20,920 bases of DNA from the NCBI GenBank assembly GCA_900769205.1, contig CAAGFS010000138.1:1-20920 (forward strand). The letters are read 5' to 3'. The DNA comes from Clostridia bacterium. GTDB lineage: Bacteria > Bacillota > Clostridia > Christensenellales > CAG-917. Below, in pieces: positions 6,908 to 18,200 of this stretch. A program made the translations under genes and the position numbers. Numbering within the stretch: the first letter of the stretch is position 1; every line of letters starts with the position of its first letter. The notes under the pieces are model-generated. The model had not been told where the DNA came from and did no database searches. It worked only from the letters and a program-made list of their open reading frames with translations.

Positions 6908-7952
6908 GCCACACTATAAACGCCACTATGCACAAAAGCACGAGCACGACAAACGACACGCGCCATGGCGACACGGGTGATTTGCCCGTCGATTTGCCCG
7001 TCCTGCCGTTGATGATCAAACCGTACATCTTTTTGCGATACTTGTAGGCGCACACCCAAAGGGGCAGGAGCATATAGTGAAACTTGTTGTTGCAGAAGTT
7101 TGTATGGACGTTGAGATAGTCCACGACGTCCGCGGAATAACTTCTCTTTATCTCGTCTTTGATGGTGTCGCTCATCTGATTTTGCGCGATGCCGAAACCG
7201 TCTTTGAGAGAAGTGTCGTATCTTTCCGCCGAAAATCCCGCGATGTAGTCGCGGTTGTACGCTTCGAGATTTTCCGTGTCGTAAGGAAGGATTTTGTTGA
7301 GCTCCTTCTGTTCGAGATAAGTGCTTGCTTCAACGGGCATATCGACAAATGCCCTGTCCTTCTTGCCACTCACGTTGTACCAATATATGTACGTTTCGGT
7401 GTGGCGATTTTTGCCCGAGCCGACGACGCGCGTGCGTCTTTCGCCAAATCGTCCGTCGTAAGTGGAATACGTGTCGGACGAAAACGCATAGGACGGGATA
7501 TACACGCCCTTGAACTTGTCCATCTCAAAGTTCTTTTTGAGATTGAACGGGGCAAAAAACTTCTTTTTTATCCACTTTTTGCCTGCGTTGGACGCGTCTT
7601 GTTTTGAGAGCGCAAACGGCAGAATACTGTCGGGTTTCAAGCCCTTCAAATCTTCGATTTGCACGACGTTCGTCGCTCCGCAATACGGGCAATCCACCGC
7701 CGTATCGAAAGATTGAAGCGTTATATCCCCTCCGCAGTTGGGGCATTTGTACACGTCGTTGTCCCCTCTGACTTCGCCGTCGCGACACTCTTTTTCAAAA
7801 TCGCGCCTGAAACTGACTCGTTTGTTTATCATGCGGGTGGCGTCACAGTATTCGCAACGCAAAGCGTTGGTCTTTGGATCGAAAAACATATCCGCTCCGC
7901 AATTGGAGCATTTAGACACGCCCGTGTTTTTGTGGTTGAAAGCGTCTTGCAT
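6879..7952 (-). CDS. Double zinc-ribbon protein with C-terminal membrane anchor (YdjG-like)
   Basis: A 357-residue protein with two N-terminal zinc ribbons: C15-x2-C18 with C33-x2-C36, and C70-x2-C73 with C88-x2-C91. A central soluble region follows, containing GVYIPSYAFSSDTYSTYDG and a C-terminal YMLLPLWVCAYKYRKKMYGL segment. Near the C-terminus (about residues 331-353) is a hydrophobic helix, so the protein is probably tail-anchored in the membrane with its ribbons in the cytoplasm. This layout is that of YdjG-type proteins, often annotated as zinc-ribbon or TFIIB-type proteins. In Bacillus, YdjG works with the SPFH protein YdjI and PspA at the membrane. It starts nine bases after the SPFH gene with no clear Shine-Dalgarno, which suggests translational coupling. 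The exact biochemical role is not known. Confidence 0.8.
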   Translation of the reverse strand: MQDAFNHKNTGVSKCSNCGADMFFDPKTNALRCEYCDATRMINKRVSFRRDFEKECRDGEVRGDNDVYKCPNCGGDITLQSFDTAVDCPYCGATNVVQIEDLKGLKPDSILPFALSKQDASNAGKKWIKKKFFAPFNLKKNFEMDKFKGVYIPSYAFSSDTYSTYDGRFGERRTRVVGSGKNRHTETYIYWYNVSGKKDRAFVDMPVEASTYLEQKELNKILPYDTENLEAYNRDYIAGFSAERYDTSLKDGFGIAQNQMSDTIKDEIKRSYSADVVDYLNVHTNFCNNKFHYMLLPLWVCAYKYRKKMYGLIINGRTGKSTGKSPVSPWRVSFVVLVLLCIVAFIVWLASGYFPEI

Positions 7953-7961
7953 ATTGCAAAA

Positions 7962-9077
7962 TCAGTTTATCTTGGCTCCGCATTCGGGGCAGAACTTCAT
8001 GCCTGCCTTGACGGTTGCTTTGCACTTGGGACAAGTGACGTTGACGGGTCCGCCGCACTCGGGGCAGAACTTTGAACCTGCTGGAATGTCCGCACCGCAT
8101 TTTGCGCACTTGACGGTTTCGCCCGCGCCGACTTTTGCTCCGCACTCGGGGCAGAACTTTGCGCCCGCTTTGATATTGGCTCCGCATTTTGCACATTTGG
8201 TCTTTGCGCTTTGAGCTTCGTCGAGATTTTGTGCAAACTGATTGCCCACTCTCGCGCCCATGCCGAGCCCTATACCCGCCGCGCCGAACATACCGCCCAT
8301 TCCGGGGTTCTTTGCCGCGTCGCGCATTGCTTGCACCGACTCGTATTGAGCATAATCTCCCATCTTTCCGTCAAACACGCCGAGAGTGGTGCGTTTGTCC
8401 ATCGCTTGCTCGACAGCGTCGGGCAGTTTAAAGTTGCGGATGATGATGGAATCGACGTCAAGACCAAGCTCGTTGAACTTTGCTTTTGCGTGCTCGCAGG
8501 TCGTCTGACCGAGTTCGAGATAGTTTGCCGCAAGTTCGAGAGCGGGGATTTCGCACTCGCCGAGCATATCCGTCAATTCTGCAAGAACGATTGATTTGAG
8601 ATGCTCCTGAATGTCTTCCGTCCTGAAAGAGTGGATCGTGCCGAAGCATTCCTTCATAAAACGCTCGGGATTGGAAACGTGGAAAGAATACTCGCCGTGA
8701 CCTGCGATGCGGATCATACCGAAATCCTTGTCGCGCATCATAATCGGGTTTGGCGTGCCCCACTTCATCTGCGTGAATCTGCGCAGATTGACGAAATACA
8801 CGTCAACTTGTTTGGGGTTTTCAAATGCGTATTTCCAGTTTGCGATTTTGGTGAGGACGGGCGTCGAACCTTCTTCGAGCTTCCAGTTTCCTTCCGTAAA
8901 AACGTCGCACACGGAACCGCGATATACGAATATTGCCGCTTGCGAAGGTCTGACGATAAGCTCGGATCCTTTCATAATGGCATATCTGTCATCGTACTCG
9001 AACTTTTGTACAATCGTATTTTTTGAACTGTCTTCCCATTGAATGACTTTGAGAAGTTGTTTCTTTATAAAGCCCAT
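7962..9077 (-). CDS. SPFH domain protein with three C-terminal zinc ribbons (YdjI-like)
   Basis: A 371-residue SPFH (stomatin/prohibitin/flotillin) protein of the YdjI type (COG4260-like). It begins MGFIKKQLLKVIQWEDSS. The SPFH core spans roughly residues 25-245 and includes SELIVRPSQAAIFVYRG, GNWKLEEGSTPVLTKIANWK and GHGEYSFHVSNPERF. A Gly/Met-rich linker (about 257-291) leads to three zinc ribbons from residue 292. The first two have the pattern CAKCG...KFCPECG; the third is CPKCK...KFCPECG. YdjI in Bacillus is a membrane-associated scaffold that helps localise PspA with YdjG and YdjH. Here only the YdjG-like partner is adjacent. AAGGAG lies about eight bases before the ATG, and a strong extended -10 promoter sits at 9107-9134. 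Confidence 0.88.
   Translation of the reverse strand: MGFIKKQLLKVIQWEDSSKNTIVQKFEYDDRYAIMKGSELIVRPSQAAIFVYRGSVCDVFTEGNWKLEEGSTPVLTKIANWKYAFENPKQVDVYFVNLRRFTQMKWGTPNPIMMRDKDFGMIRIAGHGEYSFHVSNPERFMKECFGTIHSFRTEDIQEHLKSIVLAELTDMLGECEIPALELAANYLELGQTTCEHAKAKFNELGLDVDSIIIRNFKLPDAVEQAMDKRTTLGVFDGKMGDYAQYESVQAMRDAAKNPGMGGMFGAAGIGLGMGARVGNQFAQNLDEAQSAKTKCAKCGANIKAGAKFCPECGAKVGAGETVKCAKCGADIPAGSKFCPECGGPVNVTCPKCKATVKAGMKFCPECGAKIN
7974..8203 (-). repeat. Threefold zinc-ribbon coding repeat
   Basis: Three direct repeats encode the C-terminal zinc ribbons of the SPFH protein. Each includes a block close to ggggcagaacttt on the plus strand, near 7987, 8059 and 8150. The second and third are close to identical over about 20 bases, which suggests internal duplication within the gene. 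Confidence 0.75.
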
Positions 9078-9106
9078 AGTGGTCTCCTTTTTCCTTATTT
9101 GGATAT

Positions 9107-9134
9107 ATTATACCATATATATGCTCAATTTCAA
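9107..9134 (-). promoter_or_regulatory. Sigma-A promoter of the SPFH / zinc-ribbon genes
   Basis: On the minus strand TTGAAA (9134-9129) is followed by 16 bases and a perfect TATAAT (9112-9107). The spacer ends in TGG, which makes an extended -10. It lies about 30 bases before the SPFH start codon. Confidence 0.82.
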
Positions 9135-9161
9135 TAAAAAATTAAAGCGTTTGCAACAAAT

Positions 9162-9192
9162 AAAAGCCCGACAAGGCAATTGTCGGGCTTTT
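9162..9192 (-). terminator. Strong terminator of the giant gene
   Basis: AAAAGCCCGACAA and TTGTCGGGCTTTT form a perfect 13-base-pair stem with a five-base loop, about 20 bases after the giant gene's stop. The stem ends in a T-run on the minus strand, the classic intrinsic-terminator form. Confidence 0.9.
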
Positions 9193-9213
9193 TATTGTTT
9201 TGAACTATCTCGT

Positions 9214-12200
9214 TCAGATTTCGATTGTGAAGACGCCGGTTCTTGCCTGATATTGTGGAATCGTCTGTCCCTCCGACACGACGCTCGAACCGATGCTCGA
9301 AACGTCTTGCGCCACTGCTTTGCGCGTCGTGACGACCGTGCCGTCGCTGTCCACAACCGTTCCGACCGCTGCGACGAGTCTGTACACAATCTTGCGATCC
9401 GACGAAGCGGGGAGCGTAAACGTCGAATCGACCGACGAGAACATAACCGCATAGGTTGCGACCTTCGCGCCCAGAATGTCGTACACTTCCGCGGTGCCGA
9501 ACCACACCACGCGCATATTCACGCCGCCCGTCGTATAAGACATCGGGAGAGTGTTGCCGCTCTGCGAGATGCTGACGCTCGACACCCCAACGTTCTTGTT
9601 GACCTGTTCAATGGTCACCGTGATACGCTCTTGCGCACCGAGTTGGAGCGTTGCGTTTGCTCCGTCCGCAGAAGTTGTGATTCCGCTCGACGAGATGGTG
9701 TAGGTCGTGTTTGCGGGCATCGAAACGATGACGTAGTTGAAGTTGAACGTAGTCGTCGTTGCGGTCGTTGCAAAGCTCACTTCGCCCGTCGCTTTGTCGT
9801 AGCTTGGCGTATAGACGTCAAACGTCACGTTGTAGGCAAACGGCATAGTCTGGCTGGTGGTGCTGTACGGATTGAGGCTGAACTTGGTTGCCGCAATTCC
9901 GTTGGACACCGTGCTGGTGTAAGTGCCGTTGGTTGCAGTAAGCTTGTTTGCAAGCATCTTCTTGACAAGGAAGGGCACTCTGTATTCCTGCACCGTGCCG
10001 TCTTTGTCGATGAGTTTTGCAATCATATTGACCACACCGCCGAGATAGCTGGGTCTGAACTCGTCGAAGCTCCAAACGAGCAATCCGTCGCCGTTGCCCG
10101 CAATCGTTGTGTAAGTGCGCACTTCGGTCGCGTCGGTCTGCACACCGCCGGCAACGTCGGCTTTGCGCACGTTGAGTTTTATCGTCGTGGGCATCGTCGG
10201 CTTCTTGTAGTCGTACGGATTGACGTACTTGTTGTCGCCCGTCAGAGTGGTATCGACGTAGCCGACGAGAGCTTTGAACTTGTTCTCCGTCGTGGAGTCT
10301 GCGGATTGTGCGCTTCTGTCGAGCACCTTGACCGCAACTTTGATCTTCTGCACACCCACTTCGTTGAGTTTGTCATCGGCAGCGCCGCTCTTTCCGAAGT
10401 CGTACTCGCCCTCGTAGTTGATGATGGCTTGCGCGGTGTATTCTCCGCCCGCGTACGTCACGTTGACTCCGCTGAAGTCCCAGGTGATAGGCAACGACTT
10501 GCTGCTTCCGTCCGCAAACGTGACCGTTATTGTGGACGGGAAGTTGACGTATTTTCTGTCAAGTTCCGCGTCGGTGAGTTCGACGTATTCGCCGTCAACG
10601 AGCTTGTAAACGCCGTCAAGGTTGTTTCTCACGTACGTCGTGCCTGCCGCTGTGCTTGTCTTTTCATAGCGGTTGCCGTCAAAGCCGCTCACTCTGTCGA
10701 AGATTTGCTCGCTCGTGTACGGGTCGATGATAAATCCGTTGTAGTCCGCGTTGAAGAACTTGCCCGTCGTTGCGTTGAGATCGCTTGCGCCAAACTCTGC
10801 GGACGCGCTTCTCATATCGTTGATATGGACGACCACGTTGACGTTTGCGTTTGCGCTGTTGCCGACGACCTTGCTTGCGACGTTTGCTTTGACGGTGGTG
10901 TTTCCGCCCTTGAAGGAGTAGTCTGCGCCGGACGCGTCCCAAGTGACGTCAAGCGTCTGGGTTGCCACGTAGATGAAGATGTACAAATCGTTGCCGTCCT
11001 GATCCTTGTAGGACGTCGCGCTTGCGTCGTAGTTCACTTCGCCGGTGTACTTGGAGTAGGTCTTTGCGTTCTTGTTGAACGTGTAGAAGGTCACTCCCGC
11101 GTACTGACTGTCGCTTTCAAACGCGTTACCGTAAACGACGTAGTTTGCGTGACGCTTGTCGTAAGTGGCGTTGGTCACGACGTTTCCGCCGTCAACGGAT
11201 CTGCCTTCCGTCCACCAGGTTTGCGCAAGGATGAACTGTCCGTCAACGTAGTAGGTGATTTCGTTCGCATAGTTTGCGGTGTTGAACACGGAATCTTCCC
11301 AACTGTCCGCATACGCGTCGAATTGATAATGGTAGTCGCCCGTTGACATATCGTTGTAGGCGATGTTGCTGTTTGCGCTCGTCACCTTTGCCACGCGGAG
11401 TTTTATCTTCATTTCAAAGGCGTCCATAACTTCAAACGCGCCTTCGTGCGTGGGATCGGTGTTCCACACGTGGACGGTCATCGTTCTTTCAAGCGTGGAG
11501 CCGAGATTGTTCATATCTTTTGCAGACGGAGCGTTGTCGTAGGTCAATCTGTAATTGCCCGTGTCGCCGTTTGCAAACGTAAGCTTGATCGTGGACGGCA
11601 ATGCGTCTGCGCCGATGTACGCCATATGGTTGTATATCACGTACTCTTTGGGCATTCCGCTTGCTCTGTCGTAGATGATGTCAACGTATCTGCCGTCCGC
11701 TCTGTCCACACTCACGAGAGTGTCCGTCACCGTGGAATACTTGCTCCAATCGGAATAGACGAGTTGGAGAGTGGTTTCGCCAAGCATAAGTTCCGCGTCG
11801 GCGATCGTGCGGTCAAGCACCGTGACGGGCACGTTGACCGCTTGTTTTGCCAACATATACGTCTTTTCGTCGGTGAGCTCGAAGTCGGCGTTGTCGGTTG
11901 CCTTCTTCATAAACTCGACGTATTTGTCGATAGTCACGTATTCTTTCTTGCCGTTGCCGTCAAGGTCGAAATAGACGTATCCGCCGTTTGCGTGTTCAAC
12001 GCCAACGATTGACGTTGCCACAAACGCGAAGTTGCTCTTTCCGCTCTTGATGAGTGCGTCCACGCCCGACCAGTCGAAGTATGCCGTGAAGACGTGCTCG
12101 TTCATTCCGCCGAGTATCGTGGTCACGTCAAGTTCGGTGGGCAGATGGCTCGAATCGGTGTTGAGGAAGGTGTCCACGATGATGGAGCGATAGTTGTAGT

Positions 12201-15200
12201 CGGAGATGAACATAATCGTTCTGTCTGCGACGTACACTTCGATTTCGCTCGTTTCGCTCATCACGTCCGCACCGCCGAAATACGTGTAGGTGACGTTGAG
12301 TTTTATCTTCTTGCCGAAGAACTTCACCACGTTGGAGTAGAAGTCCTGCTCGGTTGCAAACGATGCGTCTGCGTCGGCAAGCGAGTAGGTTGCAAGCACT
12401 TGTTGATTGCCTGCGCCCGCCACGACGACTTCCTGCATCGTGCCCGATGCAAAGAGCGTGCTTTCAACCGCGTACGGGTCGAGAACGAATTGCGTTCCGC
12501 TTGCCAAAGACACTATGCCCGCCGAGCCGACCGTGACCGCCACGTCGAGTGAGCAAGCAAGATGCTCGCTTGCAAGCGTGAGAGTCATAACTCCGTCGAA
12601 GCCCGCTGTCGTGTATGCGTCGCTCCAGGCAAGGTCAACCGCAATCGTCTTTGTGCCGACCTTCACGTCTGCCTTGCGCGGCAAGCCCTTGTAGAAGTTG
12701 TCGGACGTGAGCGTGTAGCTGAATCCGCCTGCGAAATCTCCGCCGAATCCGCTTATTGCGTCTTCGAGCGTGAAGTTGTTGTTGATGACGAACGTGAAGT
12801 CGCGCGCCCAACCGCCTTCTTCACCGAACGCGCCCTGACTCATTACGTACGCCTTTCTCGTGAACGCGCCGTCTTTGAGTTCCTGTGCGGTCGGCATTGC
12901 CTTGCTTTCCCATTGCACCGGAACGCTGTCGTACGTCACGCCGTCCGCCACGACCGTTGCAGTCGATGCAAACGTGAAGCTGTCAAACGCGTCGTAGCTC
13001 ATAGATTGTCCGTTAAGCGTCACTTCCACGTTGTCGGCAAAGCCGTTGAGATAAATCTTTGCGACGAAGCCGTCCGCTTGCGGATAGCGTATGCTCAATC
13101 CGTCGTAGAAGCAATACTTGCGTTCGACGTACTTGCCGTATGCGTCTTGCTTGACTTCGTCCTTGTTGGGAGCGGAATAGTCAAGCCACTTGACTTCGGT
13201 GTCGAACGCGCTCTTTCCTTCCGCAGTCGTGACCGTGGCGACGTTGGGAAGCGCCCAGCCGTTGACGACGGAGTAAACGAAGGACAATTCGTTGCCGTCC
13301 GTTCCGCAAACCTGTCCGATCTGTTGCGATTCCTCGTCGGTCAGGACGGAGAGCGTCGTATTCTTGAAGGTTGCGCTCGCGACGGTGTAGTCGGGGATAT
13401 TGACGGTGACTTTGACGTTGTTGTTGCCGATCTTCGCCCATACCGTCTGCATATCTATACCGCTTGCGTCGATGCTTGAGATCTTCGTCGTCCAGCTCTG
13501 GACGTACGCGATATAAGAAGTGCCGAGTTCGCCGTCGGTGAGAGGCACGTATTCGCCCGTCGCCACGTCGCGCTTGTACAAGCCTTGCGGATTTTCCGTT
13601 CCGTCCGCGTCGTAGCGTTTGCCGACGTAAGTGCCCTTTGTGAGATTGACAAGCACCGCCGTGCCGTTGACTGCGTCGCCCCATTCGCCCACGGTGAAGT
13701 AGTTTTCGCCGTTTTGTGCGAAGGAGACGGGATCAACACCGTACGCCGTGCCGCCGACAACGTGCGATTGCGCGTACACCGTGCCGGTGTAGTACGCCTT
13801 GTCTGCAAGTTTGTCCGCAATCGCAAGACGCTCCTGCTCGCTCATCGCGTACACGTCGCCGACGTTTTCGTCATAGAAGAAGTTGACGGAAGCGATGGTC
13901 TGTTGTTCGACGTTGAGGCGCAAGGTGATCGTCTGCATTCTGTAAACGGCGTTGCCCTTGTCGTCGTAGCCTTCAAAGACAAGACCGAGTTTGTCACCGC
14001 TCGAATCGAGAACGTACGCGCCGACCTGTGCGTAAATCGTTCCGCCTTCGTAGATATTCTGTTCCGCTTTGAGTTTTGTGCAAGCGGCGTTGGAATAGTA
14101 CTTGATCGTGGACCAGTCGGGATACATCACGTGCGTGGTGCTTCCGCCGAACGACACTTCGTAGCTCTCGTGCTCTGCCGACGCAAACCATTCGGGGTTG
14201 AACGTGTCTTCGTGAGCAACGTCAACGGAGAGCGTGGACGGCTTGACTTCCGCCATCGCGATCGGGACGTAAACTTCCTGTATTCCGCTGAACTGCGTGC
14301 CTATGATAAGTTTTGCGTAAAGCGGATAGTCCTTGCTGTGCTTGTAGCCTTCGAAGGTTATGTCGTTTTCGCCAATCGTGTAGATGCCGTTGTTGTAGGC
14401 GTCGAGATAAGACGAGCCGACCTTGATAAACGGCGCTTCTATTCTGAGATTGCTTCCTTCGCCCGCCGTGAGAGTCTTTTCGACCTTGTTGCCGGAGAAG
14501 TCTTTGACGTTGACTTTGAATCTCGTGCCGAACGAGCTTTCCGTGATGGTCTTCGACGAATACGGATCGAAGGTGAGCGCATCCACGATCGAATCGTACA
14601 CGTACGAGCTTACGACCACTTTGACTTCAACTTCCTGCGCGAGTTTTCCGCTGAACGTCTGTTTCTGTCCGACGAAACCGCTCGAGCTTTCGGTGAGTCC
14701 GTTCTTGGTGACGGTGGTTGCAATCTCAAATCTGTTTCCGCCGACTTTTGCCTTGATGGTGGCTTCAAGTCCGTTGTAGTAGTTGACAACTCCGCCCTTG
14801 GTTATCTTTTCAATCGCTTCTTCGAGCGCGGTGGTGTCCCACTCGACGTCGAAGCCCGTCATCGAGCCTTCGGTTGCAAACTTGCCGTTGACCGTATTGA
14901 AGGACTTGATGTAGGACACAAGGTCGTGCGTGTTGGCGTCGATGCTCATCGAGTCGATGGAGAACACGGTCGTGTAGGTGCCGTCTTCTTTACGCTCGCT
15001 CTTGAGTGCGACCGTCGTGCCGTTTTCGTCCGTCATGCCCGTGAGTCTTGAAATCTTGTAGTTCTTTGCGCTCAACTCGATTGAAGACTTCACTTCTTTT
15101 GCAAGACCCCATTGATACGAGTAGCCGACCTTGATGGTGTTGGTTGCGTCGCCGCTCTCCCACTTGGTCGAGCCTTGCCAATCGTACTTGAAGTCCGCGG

Positions 15201-18200
15201 TGTCCCAGCTGAACGTACCCGTCGGGAACGCCTTGCCCGTGGGCAACGACGCACGATCGAGCACGTAGTAGGTCTTGTCGCCGACGTTGAACGTCTTGTA
15301 CGAACCGTCCGCGTTCTTCACAAGTCCTGCAACGTATGCGGGATAGATGAGATATTCGTTGCCGTCCGCGTTGAGATTTGCGCTTGCGCCGGCGTCAATT
15401 TCCGCCTGCGTGGGTTGCGGCAACGTCTGATAACCGTTGGAGTCCTTCGGTGCGCCCGAAAGCGCGCTGATGACTGCGTATTGCGTCGCGCCCTGTGAAT
15501 CGGTGAGATAGGTTGCAAAGGTGTAAGTGCCCGTTGCAAACTGCAATCTCACGAGATCGGGGAGCGTTGCCATATATTTGCTGCTGTTCTTGTCGATGTC
15601 AAGCGCGAGAGCCTTTGCAGAATACGTTCCGTCCGCATTTCTGTAATAGCCTTTGAGCGATTGCATCTCGAAGTCGTTGGTGACGTACACGGGGATTGCG
15701 TAAAGCACCGTGTTGAGCGCATAGCCGTACACGTAGCCCGCAAGACGTCTGCCTTCGCTGTCCGTGCTGGTTGCAGCCGTAAGGTCGACAGACGCAGCGT
15801 CCCAAACGATTTGCGTACCCGTTGCGTCCTTATAACCGGACGGCGGTTGATAGTAGGAAAGGAGCGGATTGTTGTTTTCGTCGAGCATCGGGAAGACAAC
15901 CTTCGCTTTTTGCGGGAACAACGTCGCGTCGAAGAAGTAGCTGTCGCGGAGCTGGAAGTCCTTCTTCTGTCCTGCCAACATAGCGTAGCCCGTTCTCGTT
16001 GCCGGATCTTCGATGACGATTTCCGTCGGCGGTTCGAAACCGCTTATGTTCTCCGCGCTGTCCGAATCGTCAAATTGCAACAAGCCCGTCGTGAAGGACG
16101 TATCCACCGTGCTGTACGGCGTGATGCGCAGCATGAAGAAGTCCCAAGCCTGACCGACGTCAGTCGTGGTGGTGTTGCTTGCTCCGCCGCCGTCTTTCAT
16201 AAACTTCATCGCGGACATATCCGTGGCCTGCGCCTTGTTGTAGAGCATTGACGTACCCGTGCCGTTCTTCTTGCCGTTGACCATAATTTCAATGGCTTGA
16301 ATGCCCGGATTCATGGTGTACGCGCTCGTAAGGCCGTATTCCGTCGGATTGGGATCGAGATCGATATAGATGCTTATCGACGGGTCGATGACGCCGGATG
16401 CGAAAGGCAACGGGAGTATGCCGCCGATAAGTTCGGACAAGTTCTGAACGGTGCCGGGACCGAGGTTCTGCAACAAGCCCCAGATATTCATTCCGATAGC
16501 ATCGCCCGCAAGGACTCTGACCGCCCACTTGATGAAGGTGAACGGCAACGATCTTGCGTACGGTTCCATAAACTTGACCTTTGCGTCAGTGCTTGCACCG
16601 CTCTGCACGAGTGCGTCGAACTCGTTGAAGAAGGATCTGATTGCGTCAGTCGTCTGTCCGAGCGTGACGTTCTTGGGCGCTTTCTCGCTGTTGTCGAGAG
16701 AGTCAACGTTGATAAACCACGGCTCGCCGTCATATTCGTCAGCCCTTATAAGCAGGTTGAAGAGTATGCAGTTGACCATAAGGATAAGCTCGTTGTAAGC
16801 GTCCTTGTCGAGCGTGACCTTCAGCGAAATCTTGCCCGCGCCGTTTGACACCGTGCCCATACCGTTGTAGTACGGAATATATCCGTAGTCGTTGAACAGG
16901 TTGACGTCCACCGCTTTGACGAGTCCCGTCATATCCGCCGTGTAGGAATACGAAGTCTGATCGGTGTTCCAGCCGTAGGACGAAGCGTCTGCCGCCGTCT
17001 TTGCGGACGGATATTCAAACGTCTTGTCGTCGCCGTCCGTCGCGCTTGTGAGTTGAAGCGGGAACATATCCGCCATCATCGAGCTCAGGTCAAGGCAATC
17101 GAGCAAGCTCTGCACTTGCGGGACTATCTTCAGGAAGTCGACAAGGTTTCCGCCCGGATCGAGTTGAGTCAGGAACACGTTGTTTCCGCCAACGACGACT
17201 TTGAGATTGACGTTGTAGTTTCCGCCGTCTCTGTCAAGCGCAAGGTTGAGCAAAATCTTGTAGCCCTTGTCGGTATAACCGCTGTTTTCGGCAAGGTTGG
17301 TTGCCGTAAACACTTTGCGTCCCGGCAAAGTTATCGTCGAGTAGGCGTATTCGGCTTTCGAGTCGCCGGTTGCAACGCCTTCCCAGACTTTGTTGTTGAT
17401 CGTGATGTTGAGACCGGGTTTGAGGTTGTCAAGCACGTTCTGTATCATCGACATAATGCCCGAAGTCTTGGAGAAGGTCAATCCGGCATAGCCCGTCTTG
17501 ACGGTTTCGATGAGATTTTCGGAATCGATGAAGCTCTTGCCGAGTCCGAGTTCGACGTTGCTGATTGCAACGTTTGCGCCCGTGCCCACGCTGTCGAGTA
17601 TCGCGTTGACGTTGATGGAGTCAAGCCCGTTTTCTGTGGTGTTGATTGCCACCGCAACCGATTGTATGTCGGGCAGTTCAAACGGCAAGTTCAGACCGAG
17701 CATACCGAGAAGCGTGTTGATGAACGCGTTGTCGAAGGACACTCCGAGTCTGCCGTTTTCAATATCTATTTGCATGTAGAGCGCACCGTTTGCCGCGCTC
17801 GCTGCGTCTTGTGACGTCTCTGCGTTTTCGAGAGTCAACGCTTCACCGTTCTTGGGCGCGCCGTAGCCGGGAGTTGCTCCGAGCAATCCCGCGATGCCCT
17901 GGAACTTGATCTTTCCGAGTCCGATACCGGTTGCGTCTATGTAGATCGCGTCGGAATAGATGCTGTTTTCGGTGTAGAACGAGCTGTCTTCGCTTGTCGA
18001 AGAACCGAGTTCCCACTTTCCGCCCGACTTCTTCATAAGTCTTGACGAGCCGAGATAGTACAGGCTGAGAATAGTCTTGTTTATCGGATCGCCCGCTTTG
18101 ATTTCGATCGCGGCGTCGCTGAACAGGATACCGCCGATGCCGTATGCGAGAACGGGGCCGAGATTGACGTTTACGTTAAGCTCGATGGTTAGATTGATGG

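Noticed and set aside
7974..8203. CRISPR-like array from the regularly spaced repeats
   Set aside because: The repeats code for zinc ribbons in frame and differ from each other. No other candidate array was seen in the window.
9043..11346. A 767-codon open frame on the plus strand opposite the giant gene
   Set aside because: It is a by-product of codon usage in the giant gene. Its translation is rich in Arg, Cys, Val and His with no domain pattern, and similar long antisense frames occur at 13585-15051 and 18499-19656.
11926..11979. EF-hand or dockerin calcium site (DLDGNGKKE)
   Set aside because: Positions 1, 3, 5 and 6 fit, but the acidic residue at position 12 is missing (Thr) and no second loop follows. 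It is more likely one of the Tyr/Gly inserts.
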